Source: Prorocentrum cordatum
Lineage: Eukaryota; Sar; Dinophyceae; Prorocentrales; Prorocentraceae
Direction: 5' to 3'
Assembly (NCBI GenBank): GCA_963575745.1
Contig: CAUYUJ010000336.1
Location: forward strand, 312,001-376,000
Length of the DNA stretch: 64,000 nt
Positions 22,312 through 32,965 of this stretch are shown one piece after another. The notes below the pieces were generated by a model, which saw only the letters and a list, made by a program, of their open reading frames with translations, ran no database searches and was not told where the DNA came from. Each line of letters starts with the position of its first letter. The first letter of the stretch is position 1. The position numbers and the translations under genes were made by a program.

Positions 22312-23330
22312 CTGAGACATCCTCGCAACTCTCGTTTCTGAGTTGTCCGGGATTGGGATTTTCGCGTGAGACATCCTCCAAACTCTGAGCTCCCAGATGT
22401 CGCGCAAGAGGTGGTCTGGCCCGTTTCGCCTGAGACATCCTCGAAATTCTGAGCTCCCAGATGCCGCGCGAGAGGTGGTCCAGCGCGTTTCGCTTGAGAC
22501 ATCCTCCAAACTCTGAGCTCCCAGATGCCGCGCGAGAGGTGGTCTAGTCCGTATCGCTTGAGACATCCTTCAAACTCTGAGCTCTGAGATGACGTGCGCG
22601 AGGTGGTCTGGCGCGTTTTTCCTGAGACATCCTCGCAATTCTGAGTTCTGAGATGCTGCGCAAGAGGTGGTCCAGCCCATTTCCCCTGAGACATCCTCGA
22701 AATTCTGAGCTCCGAGATGCTGCGCAAGAGGTGGTCTGGCCCGTTTCGCCTGAGACATCCTCCAAACCCTTAGCCCTGATATGCCGTGCGCGAGGTGGTC
22801 CGGCTCGTTTTGCTTGAGACATCCTCGCAACTGCGCTCTCTGATGCCTTGCGAGAGGTGCCCGTTTCGCTTGAGACATCCTCCGAACTCTGAGCCCCGAG
22901 ATGCCGCCCAAGAGGTGGTCCCGGCCCTTTCACTTGAGAGATCCTCGCACTTTTTTGCATTCCGAGATGCCGCGCGAGAGGTGTTTCGTCTGAGACATCC
23001 TCGGAAAATTGAGCTCTGAGTTGCCGCGCGAGAGGTGGTCCAGCCCATTTCGCCTGAAACATCCTCCCAACTCTGACCTCGGAGATGCCGCGCGCGACGT
23101 GGTCCAGCCCGTTTCGCCTAAGATATTCTCGTAACTCTGAGCTCTGAGATGCCCTGCGCGAGGTGGTCCGGCCCGTCTCGCCTGAGACATCCTCGCAACT
23201 CGGAGTTCTGAGCTGCCGTGCGCAAGGTGGTCCGGCCCGTTTCGCACAAGATATTCTTGCAATTCTCAGCTCCCAGATGCCGCGCAAGAGGTGGTCCAGC
23301 CTGGGGGCCCAGAAGACCACATGTTACATA
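22312..23330. repeat. 64-bp minisatellite, about 16 units
   Basis: GAGACATCCT begins at 22368, 22432, 22496, 22560, 22624, 22688, 22752 and 22816, an exact 64-bp period. It continues with small indels (22872, 22936 and on) to about 23320. Each unit carries CTGAGCTCCGAGATGCCGCG, then CGAGAGGTGGTC and CCGTTTCGCCT. A detached block of the same units lies at 23690-23815. The 258-codon minus-strand frame is a translation of this array. Confidence 0.9.
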
Positions 23331-23700
23331 TCCCCCTTGGGACCCTGGGAGCCCCAGGAGGCCCCAGAGAGCTTCAGGAGGCCGCAGGACGCCCAGGACA
23401 GGCCCCAGGGGTCCCCAGGAGATTCCCAGGAGGCTCCCAGGAGGCTTCAGGGGGCCCCCTATCAGAACGTGTCAACTTAATACACATCCGGTGTCGATTC
23501 GTTGATTTTTCCTGCTCTTGTGGCCGCCCTCCCTATTTGGGGGGGCCCAGACGACCACATGTTAGATATCCCACCCTGGCAGCCCCAAGAGGCTTCAGGA
23601 AGCCCCAGGTGGGGTCCAGGAGGCCACAGGAGGCCCACCCAGGAGATCCCCAGGAGGCCCCTGAAGGCCCCAGGAGGCCCCCGCAACTCGGAGCTCTGAG
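23305..23700. repeat. two-copy block with CCAGGAGGCCC words
   Basis: GGGGCCCAGAAGACCACATG (from 23309) and a similar block from about 23540 (GGGGCCCAGACGACCACATG) each lead into GTTAcATATCCC-like text and then short CCCAGGAGGCC tandem words. The two copies are about 230 bp apart and separate the main 64-bp array from its outlier. Confidence 0.7.
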
Positions 23701-24149
23701 ACGCCGCGCTCGAGGTGGTCCGGCCCATTTCGCCTGAGGCTTCCTCGCAGCACGTTTCGCCCGAGACATCGTCGCAACTCTGGGGTCCGAGATGCCGCGC
23801 GCGAGGTGTTATCATATTCGAACATGCCATGCCAGCCCGCACTGGACGGGCACGCAATCGACCTTGGAAACCGCAGTGGGTTAAAAAACCCTGTTTGGGG
23901 ATACTGCACTCCGGCTATAATTGTTAGTCAGCGGCGCAGAGGGTCCTCAGGCGCGAGCAGCAGATGCCGCGCGCACGCACGCACACACAGCGCTACCCGT
24001 CCCACAATAGAGGAGAAGAAAGAAAGAGGCGAAGGGAAACAGATGCGAATCGGATCTCTCCAAATAGGCAGCAAGTCGTCGTTTTCGTATTCATTGTTTC
24101 GCCGATCGGCGCGGGCTCTCGCATCCCCACCCCCCATGGAGTAGATCTT

Positions 24150-24525
24150 GGCCACCCCGCGACCCACCCGCGACCCACCCGTGACCCACCCAGCGACCCA
24201 TCCGCGACCCACCCTGCGACCCATCCGCGACCCATCCGCGACCCACCCGCGACCCACCCGCAACCCACCCCGCGACCCACCCTCAAGGGAGGAAAATCCA
24301 CCCGGACCCGACAATTGACTTTTACTAAACTGCCCTGGGCGTTGACTGAACAGCCCTGCCCTGTTCGATTCATTCCTTGTGCGTTTACTAAACGGCTTCG
24401 CTTATCGGGGTGATTCTTATGGGGTGGATTTTCTGCCCTCTACACCCGCGACCCACCCGCTACCCAACAGCGACCCACCCGCAACCCACCCGCGACCCAG
24501 CTGCGACCCACCCGCGACCTACTCA
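24150..24525. repeat. CGACCCACCC 10-bp minisatellite, two blocks
   Basis: Tandem CGACCCACCC/CGACCCATCC units fill about 24158-24290 and about 24443-24525, separated by 150 bp of nonrepetitive, AT-richer DNA that resembles a younger insertion or an original spacer. Confidence 0.9.
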
Positions 24526-24909
24526 CATTGGTTTAACAGAAAAATCGGCACCTGCGGCGGGCTCGTTGTAGAATGTGCAAAAATTTTGGCGCCTGCGGCG
24601 GGCTTCTCCAGAATCTCGCAGACTGCCGATGTCCCCGCTTCCCTGCTCACTCTTATCCGCATCTGCGGGGTGCTACGTATATGCATGTGAGTCGGCCGCA
24701 GGCGGGCCCTGGACCACGGCCACGGGTTCGCATGACCGGTCCGGATGGCCCAGGGGCGCCCCCGTGGCTTCCAGAGTGTCCCCATGGGATTGCTGTAAAA
24801 GTGTACCAGACCGTTCCAACACAGCCGGAGACCGTCAACGATGGCTTTTGGACGGCTTCCGAAGGTTCCCAGGCAGCGCCAGGACGGCCCCGGGCGACCT
24901 TAGTGGCCG

Positions 24910-27135
24910 CAAGAAGTCCCTGAAGAGGGCCCCGATAGTCAAGAGCCGTCAAGAGCCCCACATGTTGACAACGCACGCATTCCGAATGCGTGCGTTGTCA
25001 ACATGTGGGACTTCTCGCGTTTCACCGCGTTCAGGGCGGGCCAAGGGCGCCCCAAGACTGGCCCAGAGGCGCCCGAGACGGCTCAAGAGGGCCGCAAAAG
25101 ACGACCAAGATGGGGAACTCCATTTCAGGTTCCGTGATTTTCGCCCCAAGAAGACCCCCGAGACCGCCAGCAGGCCCCCAAGAGTCCACAAGAAAGCCGC
25201 AAGAGGGCCAAAGAAAGAGGCCTCAGATAGCCCTCCACGAGGTCCAAAAGAGCCCCAAGGGGCAACAATCGCTTCATTCCCGAAGGAAAGCATACTGTTT
25301 CATCATGTTGGGTGTTTCGGGTTTCACGGCGTTCAAGGCGGCCCTCGAGGCCCCCAGGCTCGCCCCAAGACAGGCCGAGAGGCCCCCAAGACGGTCCCAA
25401 GGCGGCCCACGACCGCCCCAAGATGGGCCTAGAGGCGCCCAAGATGGCCCAAGAGGGCCATCTTTGGGGCCGTCCTCTAGTGGGCCTCTTGGGGGCCTCT
25501 TGGGCCGTCTTAGGGACCTCTTGGGCAGTCTTGGGACGATATTGGGGGCCCATGGGCCCGTCTTGGAGCGTCGTGCGACCGAAACGGCGAAACCGCGGAC
25601 TATGTAGAAACACACATGGGCATCAAAAAGTGTTGACATCGTGGAGGTCCACTTGGAGCCCTCTTGGAGCGTCTACGGGGCCCCTTGGCCTTCAGACGCC
25701 GTCTTGGGCCCTCCCTGGGCAGGCGTGGGTCCCTCTTTGGGCGCTTTAGGGCCGTCTTGGAGATCTCGTGGGCCGTCTTGGGGGCCTCTTGGGCTGTCTT
25801 GGGGCGACTTTGAAGGTCTACGGGCCCGTCTTGGAGCGTCGGGTTACCGACAAGGCGAGAACGCTGACAACATGGAAAAACACGTTGAAATCAAAAGTGC
25901 TAGCATCCTGGAGGTCGACTTGGAGCCCTGTTGGGGCGTCTGAGGGGCCTCTTGGCCATCAGAGGCCGCCTTGGGCCCTACCTGAGCAGTCGTGGGTCCC
26001 TCTTTGGGTGGTTTAGGGCCGTCTTGGAGATCTCCGGAGCCGTCTTGGGGGCCACTTGGTCTGCCTTGGGGCCCTCTTGGGGGCCTCTTGGGGGCCTGCG
26101 GGCCCGTCTTACAGAATCGGGTACACGAAAAGGCGAGAACGTAAGATCATACAATGACCGAAGGAAGATCAAGGATTTCGGTTTCCTGGAGGTCCTCTTG
26201 GAACTCTCGTGGGGCCTGTGAAGGCCCTCTTGGCTTCCAGAAGCCGTCGTGGGTCCTTCCTGGGCAGTCATGGGTCCCTTTCCAGGCGCTGTGATGCCGT
26301 CTTGGAGGTCTCCGGGGCCGTCTTGGACGCCTCATGGGCTCTCTTGGGGCCCTCTTGTGCTGTCGTGAGGGCCTCTTGTGGACCTGTTAGGCCGTCTTGG
26401 GGCGATCTTGGGGGCCCATTGGCCCGTCTTGCAGCATCGGTTGCCCGAAAAGGCGAGAACGTTACAATCGTATAGAAGCCCACGGAAATCAATATTTCGG
26501 CTTCTGGAGATCCTCTTGGAGCCATCTTGGGGCCTCTGGGGGGCCTCTTGGACCGTGCGGAGGACATTCTTGGGACGTCTTGGGGTCATCCTGCAGACGT
26601 CTTGGGACCATCTTTGAGACCATCTTGGGCCATCTTGGCCGTTGGAGGCCATCTTAGCCGCATTGGAGGCCATCTTGGAGCTGTCATGGAAAGCGCAACC
26701 TACGATGCGTTCATTTCCTGTGCTTTCGGCGACTTTCTGGGTGGCCAGCGGGTTGGGCAGAGACCCCACTGGGCCCAGAGCCAAAGCCTATCAGGCAGCC
26801 AGCACGGAGCGCACCCCTGGGGTCTCGTGGGAGTGAGGGTTTGTTGAGGGCTTCTGTGAGCCTCTTGGGGGCCTCTTGGAGGTCTCCTGGGGGTCTCCTG
26901 GGGATCTCTTGGGGGACTTTGGGAGCCGCTCTTGGGCGCTTCTTGGGAGCCAGTTGGTGGTATCGGGGGCCTTCTAGGGATGGAGGGCTCGAAATGTCGG
27001 TTTGGGTGTCCCTTGTTGGGCCCCTCTGAACGACGTCTCGGTGGGTTGTTGGACCCTGCCTGGGGGATTGGACACCGTCTTGGGACGATCTTGGGAGCCT
27101 TTTTGACTGTCCTGGACGTTCGTAAGACCGAAACA
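24910..27135. repeat. ~275-bp higher-order array with inverted halves
   Basis: Right of about 25450 the units run in one orientation. The marker CTTGGAGCGTCG..GACCGAAA recurs near 25560, 25830, 26107, 26430 and 27105, with GGGCCTCTTGGGG filler words. Left of about 25450 the same text appears reverse-complemented (CCAAGAGGGC words; a GTTTCGGGTTTCACGGCGTTC marker near 25315). The switch point is the hairpin AAGATGGCCC-AAGA-GGGCCATCTT at about 25439-25462. The 285-, 205- and 145-codon frames are repeat text rich in Pro/Arg or Trp/Leu/Gly. Confidence 0.8.
24957..25009. repeat. perfect 53-bp palindrome (26-bp arms, 1-nt centre)
   Basis: The left arm 24957-24982 and right arm 24984-25009 are exact reverse complements (outer word CCCACATGTTGACAACGCAC) around a single C at 24983. 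It lies at the outer edge of the left, inverted part of the 275-bp array. Confidence 0.95.
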
Positions 27136-27299
27136 CAGAGAATCCTAAATTAAGGTAACATTGTTCGGCGCGGGAACTCCAACATCTGCAGTTCTTTTCT
27201 AGCACGTGTCTTCTTAATGGGTGTCTGGATTTAGCTAGCTTGGTGAGTGAACTTGGTCGCGGATGACTAGACACACGTGGGTCTGAATGTAATTGGGTA

Positions 27300-27740
27300 A
27301 TTATGGAAATGACGGAGTCTCACCTTGGCGGCTACTCCTGGGTGTGGTCAATTGTTGGGATACTTCATCGCGATAGTCATGGGGGTCTGCAATGAGATGA
27401 GTCGGGAGTGTTGACCAAGCATTTCGCTAGAGACATCCCCACAATCTGCCCGCGAACGGGCCCGTGAACTACCCACCAGCGGCTCTCTCTCTATCTCTCT
27501 CTCTCTCTCTTTCTTGGGGCGCCCACGTGCAATGTCTGTTATTTCGCGGTGGCATGGAACTCTGAAAGAGGGAGGGGCTCCGGGCGCCAGCACAAGCTAA
27601 TCGCGCGAATTGGCCATGATGCCCCCCTGGCGCCCCCCCCATTGGGGGGATTGGATGTATGCTTGATGTATCGCGGTGACCATGGGCACTCAATAACCAT
27701 GCGACGCACCCAACCTTGTCCGAACATGTAGCCAATATAC
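27300..27740. repeat. degenerate ~153-bp repeat units, outlying
   Basis: The text GCGAACGGGCCCGTGAACTA (near 27452) and TATCGCGGTGACCATGGG (near 27668) matches the 153-bp units at 29.95 and 31.5 kb. A CT tract (27485-27515) interrupts it. Confidence 0.55.
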
Positions 27741-27809
27741 CCAGGAACGCTCAACACGGCCGAACATGTTAGAGGACCCGCAGTGCGCAGTAGCACCCCT
27801 CCGCGCGCA

Positions 27810-29790
27810 GGGAGCCGCGAGGTCTCGGATGGGTCTGCGAAGCTTGCCATGCTGGTGGGCCTTGCAGGAGCCCACGAAAGTCCACCCAGGGAGCCGCGAG
27901 GTCTCGGCTGGATCTTCGTGCCGCCCCATTCCGTTGGACCTCCCAGGAGCCCACAGAAGTGGTGACGGTTGCGCATGTCGCAGCCCAGGCAGCCGCGAGG
28001 TCTCAGTCAGGTTTGCGTGCCACCCCACTCCGCTGCACATGCCAGGAGCCCACGAAAGTGGCGACAGTTGCCGACTTTGCAGCCCCCCAGGGAGCCGCGA
28101 GGTCTCGGCTGGATGCGCGTATCACCCCATTCCGTTGGACATTCCAGGAGCCCACGAAAGTGGCGACAGTTGCGCACTTCGCAGCCTCCCCCCCCGGGGA
28201 GCAGCGTCGTCTGTGGTAGGTTTGCGTACCACCCCATTCCACTGCACGCCCCATGGGCCCGCAACAGTGAGACAGTGACACTTCGCAGCCTCCCCATGGA
28301 GCCGCGAGGTCTCGGCTGGACTTGCGTACCACCCCACTCCGTTGGACACCTCAGGAGCCCCCGAAAGTGGCGTCGGTTGCGCACTTCGCAGCCCCCCATG
28401 GGAGCCGCGAGGTCTCGACTAGATCTTCGTGCCACCCCACTCCGCTGGACATTCCAGGGAGCACACGAAAGTGGCGACAGGTGCGCACTTCGCAGCCCCC
28501 CCAGGGAGCCGCGAGGCCTCGGCTGGATCTGCGTATCACCCCACTCCGCAGGGCGCGACCGTCGTTCACTTCGCAGCCCCCCAGGGAGCCGCGAGGTCTC
28601 GGCTCGATTCAGCTGGGCGTCCCAGGAGCCCACGAACGCGGCGACAGTTGCACACTTCGCCCCCCCCTCCCCCCAGGGAGCCGCGAGGTCTCGGCTGGAC
28701 CTGCGTACCGCCCCACTCCGCTGGAAGTCCCAGGAGAAAACGAAAGTGGCGACGATGCGCACTTCGCAGCCCCCCCAGGAGCCGCCAGGTCTGCTGGATC
28801 TGCGTACCACCCCACTCCGCTGGACATTCCAGGGAGCACGAAAGTGGCGACAGGTGCGCACTTCGCAGCCCCCCCAGGGAGCCGCGAGGCCTCGGCTGGA
28901 TCTGCGTACCACCTCACTCCGCTGAACTTCCCTCGAGCCCACGAACGTGGCGACAGCTGCTCACGCCGCAGCCCCCAACCCCCAGGGTCACGTCGCAGCC
29001 CCCCCCCCAGGGAGCCGCTAGGTCCCGGCTGGACCTGCGTATCGCCCCTCTCCGTTGGTCCTCACAGGAGCCCACGAAAGTGGCGACCATTGCACCCTTC
29101 GCAGCCCCTCAGGGAGCCGCGAGGCCTCGGCTGAATCTGCGTCAACCTCATTCCGTTGGGCTTCCCTCGGGCCAATGAAACAGGAGCCGTGATGTCTCGG
29201 TTGGATTTGCATACCGTCCCATTCCGCTGGACATCCCTTGAACCCGCGAACGTGGCGACAGCTGCTCACGTCGCACCCCCCCCCCCAGGGAGCCGCTAGG
29301 TCCCGGCTGGACCTGCGCATCACCCCACTCCGTTGGACCTCACAAGAGCCCACAAAAGTGTCGACGGTTGCCCACTTCGCAGCCCCCCAGGGAGCCGCGA
29401 GGTCTCAGCTGAGTCTGCGTGTTACCCCACTCCGCTGGACATTCCAGGGAGCCCACGAAGGTAGTGAAGGTTACGCACTTCGCAGCCCACTTCCCAGGGA
29501 GCCGCGAGGTCTCGGTTGGATCTGCGTACAGCCCCACCTGTTGGATTCCCCGTGCGCCCACGAACGTGGCTACCGTTGCTCACTTAGCAGCCCCCAGGGA
29601 GCTGTGAGGTCTTGGCTCGATCTGCGTGCCACTTACTCCGTTGGACCGCCCATTGAGCACACGAGCGTGGCGACAGTTGCGCATTTCGCCGCACCCTAGG
29701 TGGCCGCAAGGCCTCGGCTGGATCTGCGTATTGCCCAACTCCGTTGGGCTCCAAGGAGCACCCGAAAGTGGCGACAGCTGCGCAATTCGC
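27810..29790. repeat. ~102-bp minisatellite, about 20 units
   Basis: GGGAGCCGCGAGGTCTCGGC recurs about every 95-105 bp (for example 27989, 28090, 28298, 28400, 28503, 28676), with some short units of 66-81 bp. Each unit continues with TGGATCTGCGTACCACCCCA, CTCCGCTGGACATTCCAGGA and CGAAAGTGGCGACAGTTGCG. The plus-strand 318- and 270-codon and minus-strand 311-codon frames are repeat translations. Confidence 0.9.
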
Positions 29791-29805
29791 AGGATGAGTG
29801 GAGGA

Positions 29806-29900
29806 GAAGATGGAAGATGACGACGAGAAAGAGGAGTAGGCAGGAATTGGAGGAGAAGGAGGAGGAGGAGGAAGCTGGAAGAAAGAGAGGGCGGAAGGAC
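29806..29900. repeat. GGAG/GAAGA purine tract
   Basis: Purine-rich simple sequence between the 102-bp and 153-bp arrays. Confidence 0.7.
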
Positions 29901-29939
29901 GGATACTACAGTGCCCTGTTCAAAGCGAGAACTCAACAC

Positions 29940-30177
29940 AGGAGGGTTGGGAACATCAGAAATGTCCGAGGCGCCAAAACAAGCGAACCGCTTGAGGACT
30001 CCCCACACTCAGGGTGCGAGCGGGCCCGTGATTCACTCGTTGGCGCACCCCCTCTGGGGTGATCAGTAGTACGTCTGCTATATCGCGGTGATCACGGGGC
30101 CTTCAGAAAGAGACGAGCCCGATGCTCCAAAACAAGTGAATCGCTTGAGAAAACACCAACATCAGGGCGCGAGCGGT
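29940..30177. repeat. 153-bp repeat array, left part
   Basis: Two units, with GGTGCGAGCGGGCCCGTGAT at about 30013 and the related GGGCGCGAGCGGTCC at about 30165. The second unit breaks off exactly where the spliced-leader relic begins. Confidence 0.75.
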
Positions 30178-30198
30178 CCGTAGCCATTTGGCTCAAGC
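30178..30198 (+). other. DinoSL (dinoflagellate spliced-leader) relic
   Basis: CCGTAGCCATTTGGCTCAAG, preceded by T, equals the dinoflagellate spliced leader with one T missing from its TTTT core. It stands at the junction between a 153-bp satellite unit and a lower-GC, coding-like segment. This is the arrangement expected for an mRNA that was trans-spliced, reverse transcribed and inserted. Confidence 0.85.
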
Positions 30199-30266
30199 CG
30201 TTTCAAGACTAGTCCGCAAGTGCCGATTATCTGGAGATTGCTTCATCCGTTCCATATTCTCATATA

Positions 30267-30497
30267 ATGTTTGAGCGGGGGTGGTTGTTCGGCTTGCCCG
30301 GTGTGTTTCGAGCAGAGGGCCTTCTCGTTGTCGATCCCAAACTTGTTGACGAGTTTGGAGGAGCGTTGACTCGCTTGTTCGATGTCGCCGAGGATCGCAA
30401 CTTCACCATCAGCAAAGAGGATTGCGCTCGGGGGATTTCACCAAGCTTCCCCATCGCATTGCGTAGATTGCATGACAAATTTGCCTTGATGGCGTAA
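30267..30497 (+). CDS. small hypothetical ORF after DinoSL relic
   Basis: A complete 76-codon frame whose ATG lies 69 nt after the relic, a normal 5' UTR length. Text such as LLVVDPKLVDEFGGALTRLF and RNFTISKEDCARG looks like real protein. I recognise no family. It may be the N-terminal part of the gene whose SGNH-like remainder follows at 30.78-31.47 kb, or an unrelated passenger. The following 280 bp (30498-30780) is AT-richer and has no coding signal. Confidence 0.4.
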   Translation: MFERGWLFGLPGVFRAEGLLVVDPKLVDEFGGALTRLFDVAEDRNFTISKEDCARGISPSFPIALRRLHDKFALMA

Positions 30498-30783
30498 ACT
30501 CCAGATCGCGAATTGAGAATTACAATTTGGGGTAATTCGATGACCGCTGGTCATGAGTTCAGCGCGCCTGCGTCGCTACTAGAAAGGTTTTGTGGGTGGA
30601 CCCTTCCCTGCCCTTCCCGTTAATCCTTCCCATTAATTGTCTTGTATTCCCGATGATTGTCTTGTATTTCCGATTATAGGCCATACGGTATAAGCTATAC
30701 AAGCCACGTAATTATTCCTGGACTGCATCAAAGATATTCGAATCGTTTAGAACATTTTTTGCGCGAGGCGACCTGGCCAAACG

Positions 30784-31471
30784 TTGTCGTTGACAATCAA
30801 CACCAACATTTTCATAGTTCATTATACGATCTCTGACGCAGCGCCCTGTTGTGGATGGAAGGATGACGAGAAGGTGCATTTGGAGACAGCGTTTGATAAG
30901 TGTTCTTCTGTATTTGCCAGGGTCACCTGCGGTGGTGTACCTAGAGATTTTCACCTTTGTTGCTATGACTTGCCACCGGCCTGATACTGCATTTCCACTT
31001 TGTTCCGTGTTGCGCAAGGCGATGATACCAACGGTCAGTTATTACAGGTCCGTGTGCAGTAATGCGGACCCGGGCCCCCACTGGGGCAGTGCCGAGAATC
31101 CCTATCCGAATCTGCAGCCTACGCACGAAAACATCGGGCGACTTCTTGCAGGATTGTTTATTGCCTTCAAAGCACAGGGCGTCTTTCCCAAAAAGGTAAA
31201 AGAAGAAGATCACCTTGCTTGAATCTCAATTGGCAATGATCCCCATCTCTCGTGTGTAGTCATGCCAGCTTTCAGATTTTGGGCTGACAGCGATGGGCCA
31301 CAAGGGTTTCTTGCTCGTGCCGATGCATGGTCATTCTATGAAGACGTGCCTGGGAGACCAGGATGGACTGCCCCCGCGGATCGGACGGTAGACATCACAT
31401 TTGAGGTTAAAGTGGATCCAGCAACAAACGTGGATGTGTATCTCTGTTTTTTTGTTACGCATGAGCCATAG
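30784..31471 (+). pseudogene. SGNH/GDSL-hydrolase-like retropseudogene
   Basis: The first frame gives NIFIVHYTISDA (30808-30843), like the hydrophobic strand ending in the block III 'ND' of SGNH hydrolases, but with Ser for Asn. A frame change near 30895 leads to LLYLPGSPAVVYLEIF, the following conserved strand, then MIPTVSYYRSVC and NLQPTHENIGRLLAGLFIAF, comparable to the HP..GH helix that holds the catalytic His. After an in-frame TGA (31220-31222) the frame continues with SFYEDVPGRPGWTAP, like the beta-sandwich module that follows some SGNH domains. There is no intron. Family members are secreted or Golgi esterases/acyltransferases; this copy is dead. Confidence 0.4.
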
Positions 31472-32565
31472 GGCCTTGAAAAAGAGAAGAGTCCAAGGTT
31501 CCAAAGGAGAAATCCACAACTTGGGCGCGAACGGGCCCGTGATTCCCCCATGCCCCCCCCTATATTGGGGTGATCAAGCGGCACGCCTGCTATATAGCGG
31601 TGGCCAGGGGGGCCTCAAAAAGAGCAGAGCCCGAGGCGCCAAAACGCGCGAACCGTCAGAAACATTCCCACAATCAGGGCGCGAACGGGCCCCTGAAACC
31701 TTTCCTGGTGTCGCACCCTTGGGTTGCCCAAGTGGCATGCGTGCTACATGGCGATGGTCATGGGGCGAGACCTGCCCACAAGCTGGGCGCGAAAGGGACC
31801 GTGATACACCCCTTGGCGAGGACAAGAAAAGGAAAAGGAGGGAGGATGTGGGACGTGAGTGAGGCGGAGGCGCTCCTCGCGAATCAACAGTCCCATGCTT
31901 CGAATGCGGTTGGCAACAAGAACCCCATCTTAGTATATGGGGGAGGGGGCGCCCAGATGCAACGCTTGGTACATCGCTGCGGTTTCGTGGTTTTTAGAAC
32001 AATGGGGTCGACGATGCGAGACGAGCGCTTCGCCTCGTTCGAGACTTACCTGGCCCGAGCGGGCAAATGTTCTATCCCATGGCGGTTCCTCCTTGGGGGG
32101 GCCAAGTACAACGCCTGCTACATCACCGCAGTGGCAGCGTGGCTCCCGACGCAGAGAGCCGGTGACGCCAAACGAGCACACCTTCCGAGGCATCACCACG
32201 CTCTGGGCGCGAACCGACAACCGTCCCACCCCTTGGCGGCTCTTCCCTGGGGCGCCCAATTGCCACTCCTGTTGCATCGCGGCGACCACGGGATTCTCAA
32301 AGGAGAGCAGCCGGCGACGCTAAGCGAGCGCCTCGCTCGAGATATTCCCCAGAATCTGGGCGTGAACGGGCGAGTGTCCTACCCTCCAAGCGGCTCATCT
32401 TTGGGTTGCCCAAGTGCCACGTTTCTACACTGGTGATCACGGGGCTCTCAGAGCAGAGGAGTCGGACACGCCAACGGGGCGCCTCGTTCGAGGCATCCGC
32501 ACAATCCGGTCATGAATTGGCAAGTGCCATACTTCCTGGCGGGCCCTCCTTGATGTCGCGGTGCC
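31472..32565. repeat. 153-bp repeat array, right part
   Basis: The array resumes directly after the stop of the SGNH-like frame. The marker GGGCGCGAACGGGCCCGTGA lies at about 31523, with related versions at about 31677, 31785, 32202, 32353 and 32502; spacing is 149-154 bp where units are complete. The 288-codon frame (31570-32436) is repeat text. Confidence 0.75.
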
Positions 32566-32574
32566 CACGAACGA

Positions 32575-32965
32575 GTCTGAGCATGAGTCGCGAGTACGAG
32601 TGGGTTTGGGTATGAGTGACAGAGTGTGTGTACGTTATGGCATAGCTGACTATGAGTGGGTTTGAGTGTGAGTGGATATGAGTATGAGTGAGTCTGCGTA
32701 TGACTGAGGCTCAGTGTGCGTGAGTCTGCGTGTTAGTGCATCTGGGTATGAGGGATCGGAAGTATGAGCGCATCGGAGTGTGATAGCACATGGGTATGAG
32801 CTTGCTTGAATATGAACGACTCGGGGTACGAATGAGTCTGAGTAAGAGTGGGTCTTAGTGTGAGAGTTCGGAGGTATGAGTAACTCGGTGTGGGTAAGTT
32901 GGAATATGTCTAAGTTGAGTAGGAGTGGCGCTGAGTATGACTAGACTGAGACGAGTACGAGCGGC
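32575..32965. repeat. GAGTATGAGTGRGT minisatellite
   Basis: About 390 bp of short degenerate units (GAGTATGAGT, GTGAGTCTGAGTA). It carries no coding signal. Confidence 0.85.

Noticed and set aside
22281-23320. 258-codon minus-strand frame with repeated SSELRG...RRNGLDH text
   Set aside because: Exact product of the 64-bp array; frame shifts between units show no selection for coding.
22312-23330. Regular repeat considered as a CRISPR array
   Set aside because: Units are tandem with no unique spacers, and the DNA is eukaryotic.
24575-25607. 285- and 205-codon plus-strand frames
   Set aside because: They are translations of the CCAAGAGGGC satellite and its palindrome; the text is Pro/Arg/Ala repeats without a domain.
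27969-29178. 318-, 270- and 249-codon plus-strand and 311-codon minus-strand frames
   Set aside because: They lie wholly in the ~102-bp minisatellite; frames stay open on both strands because units lack stops.
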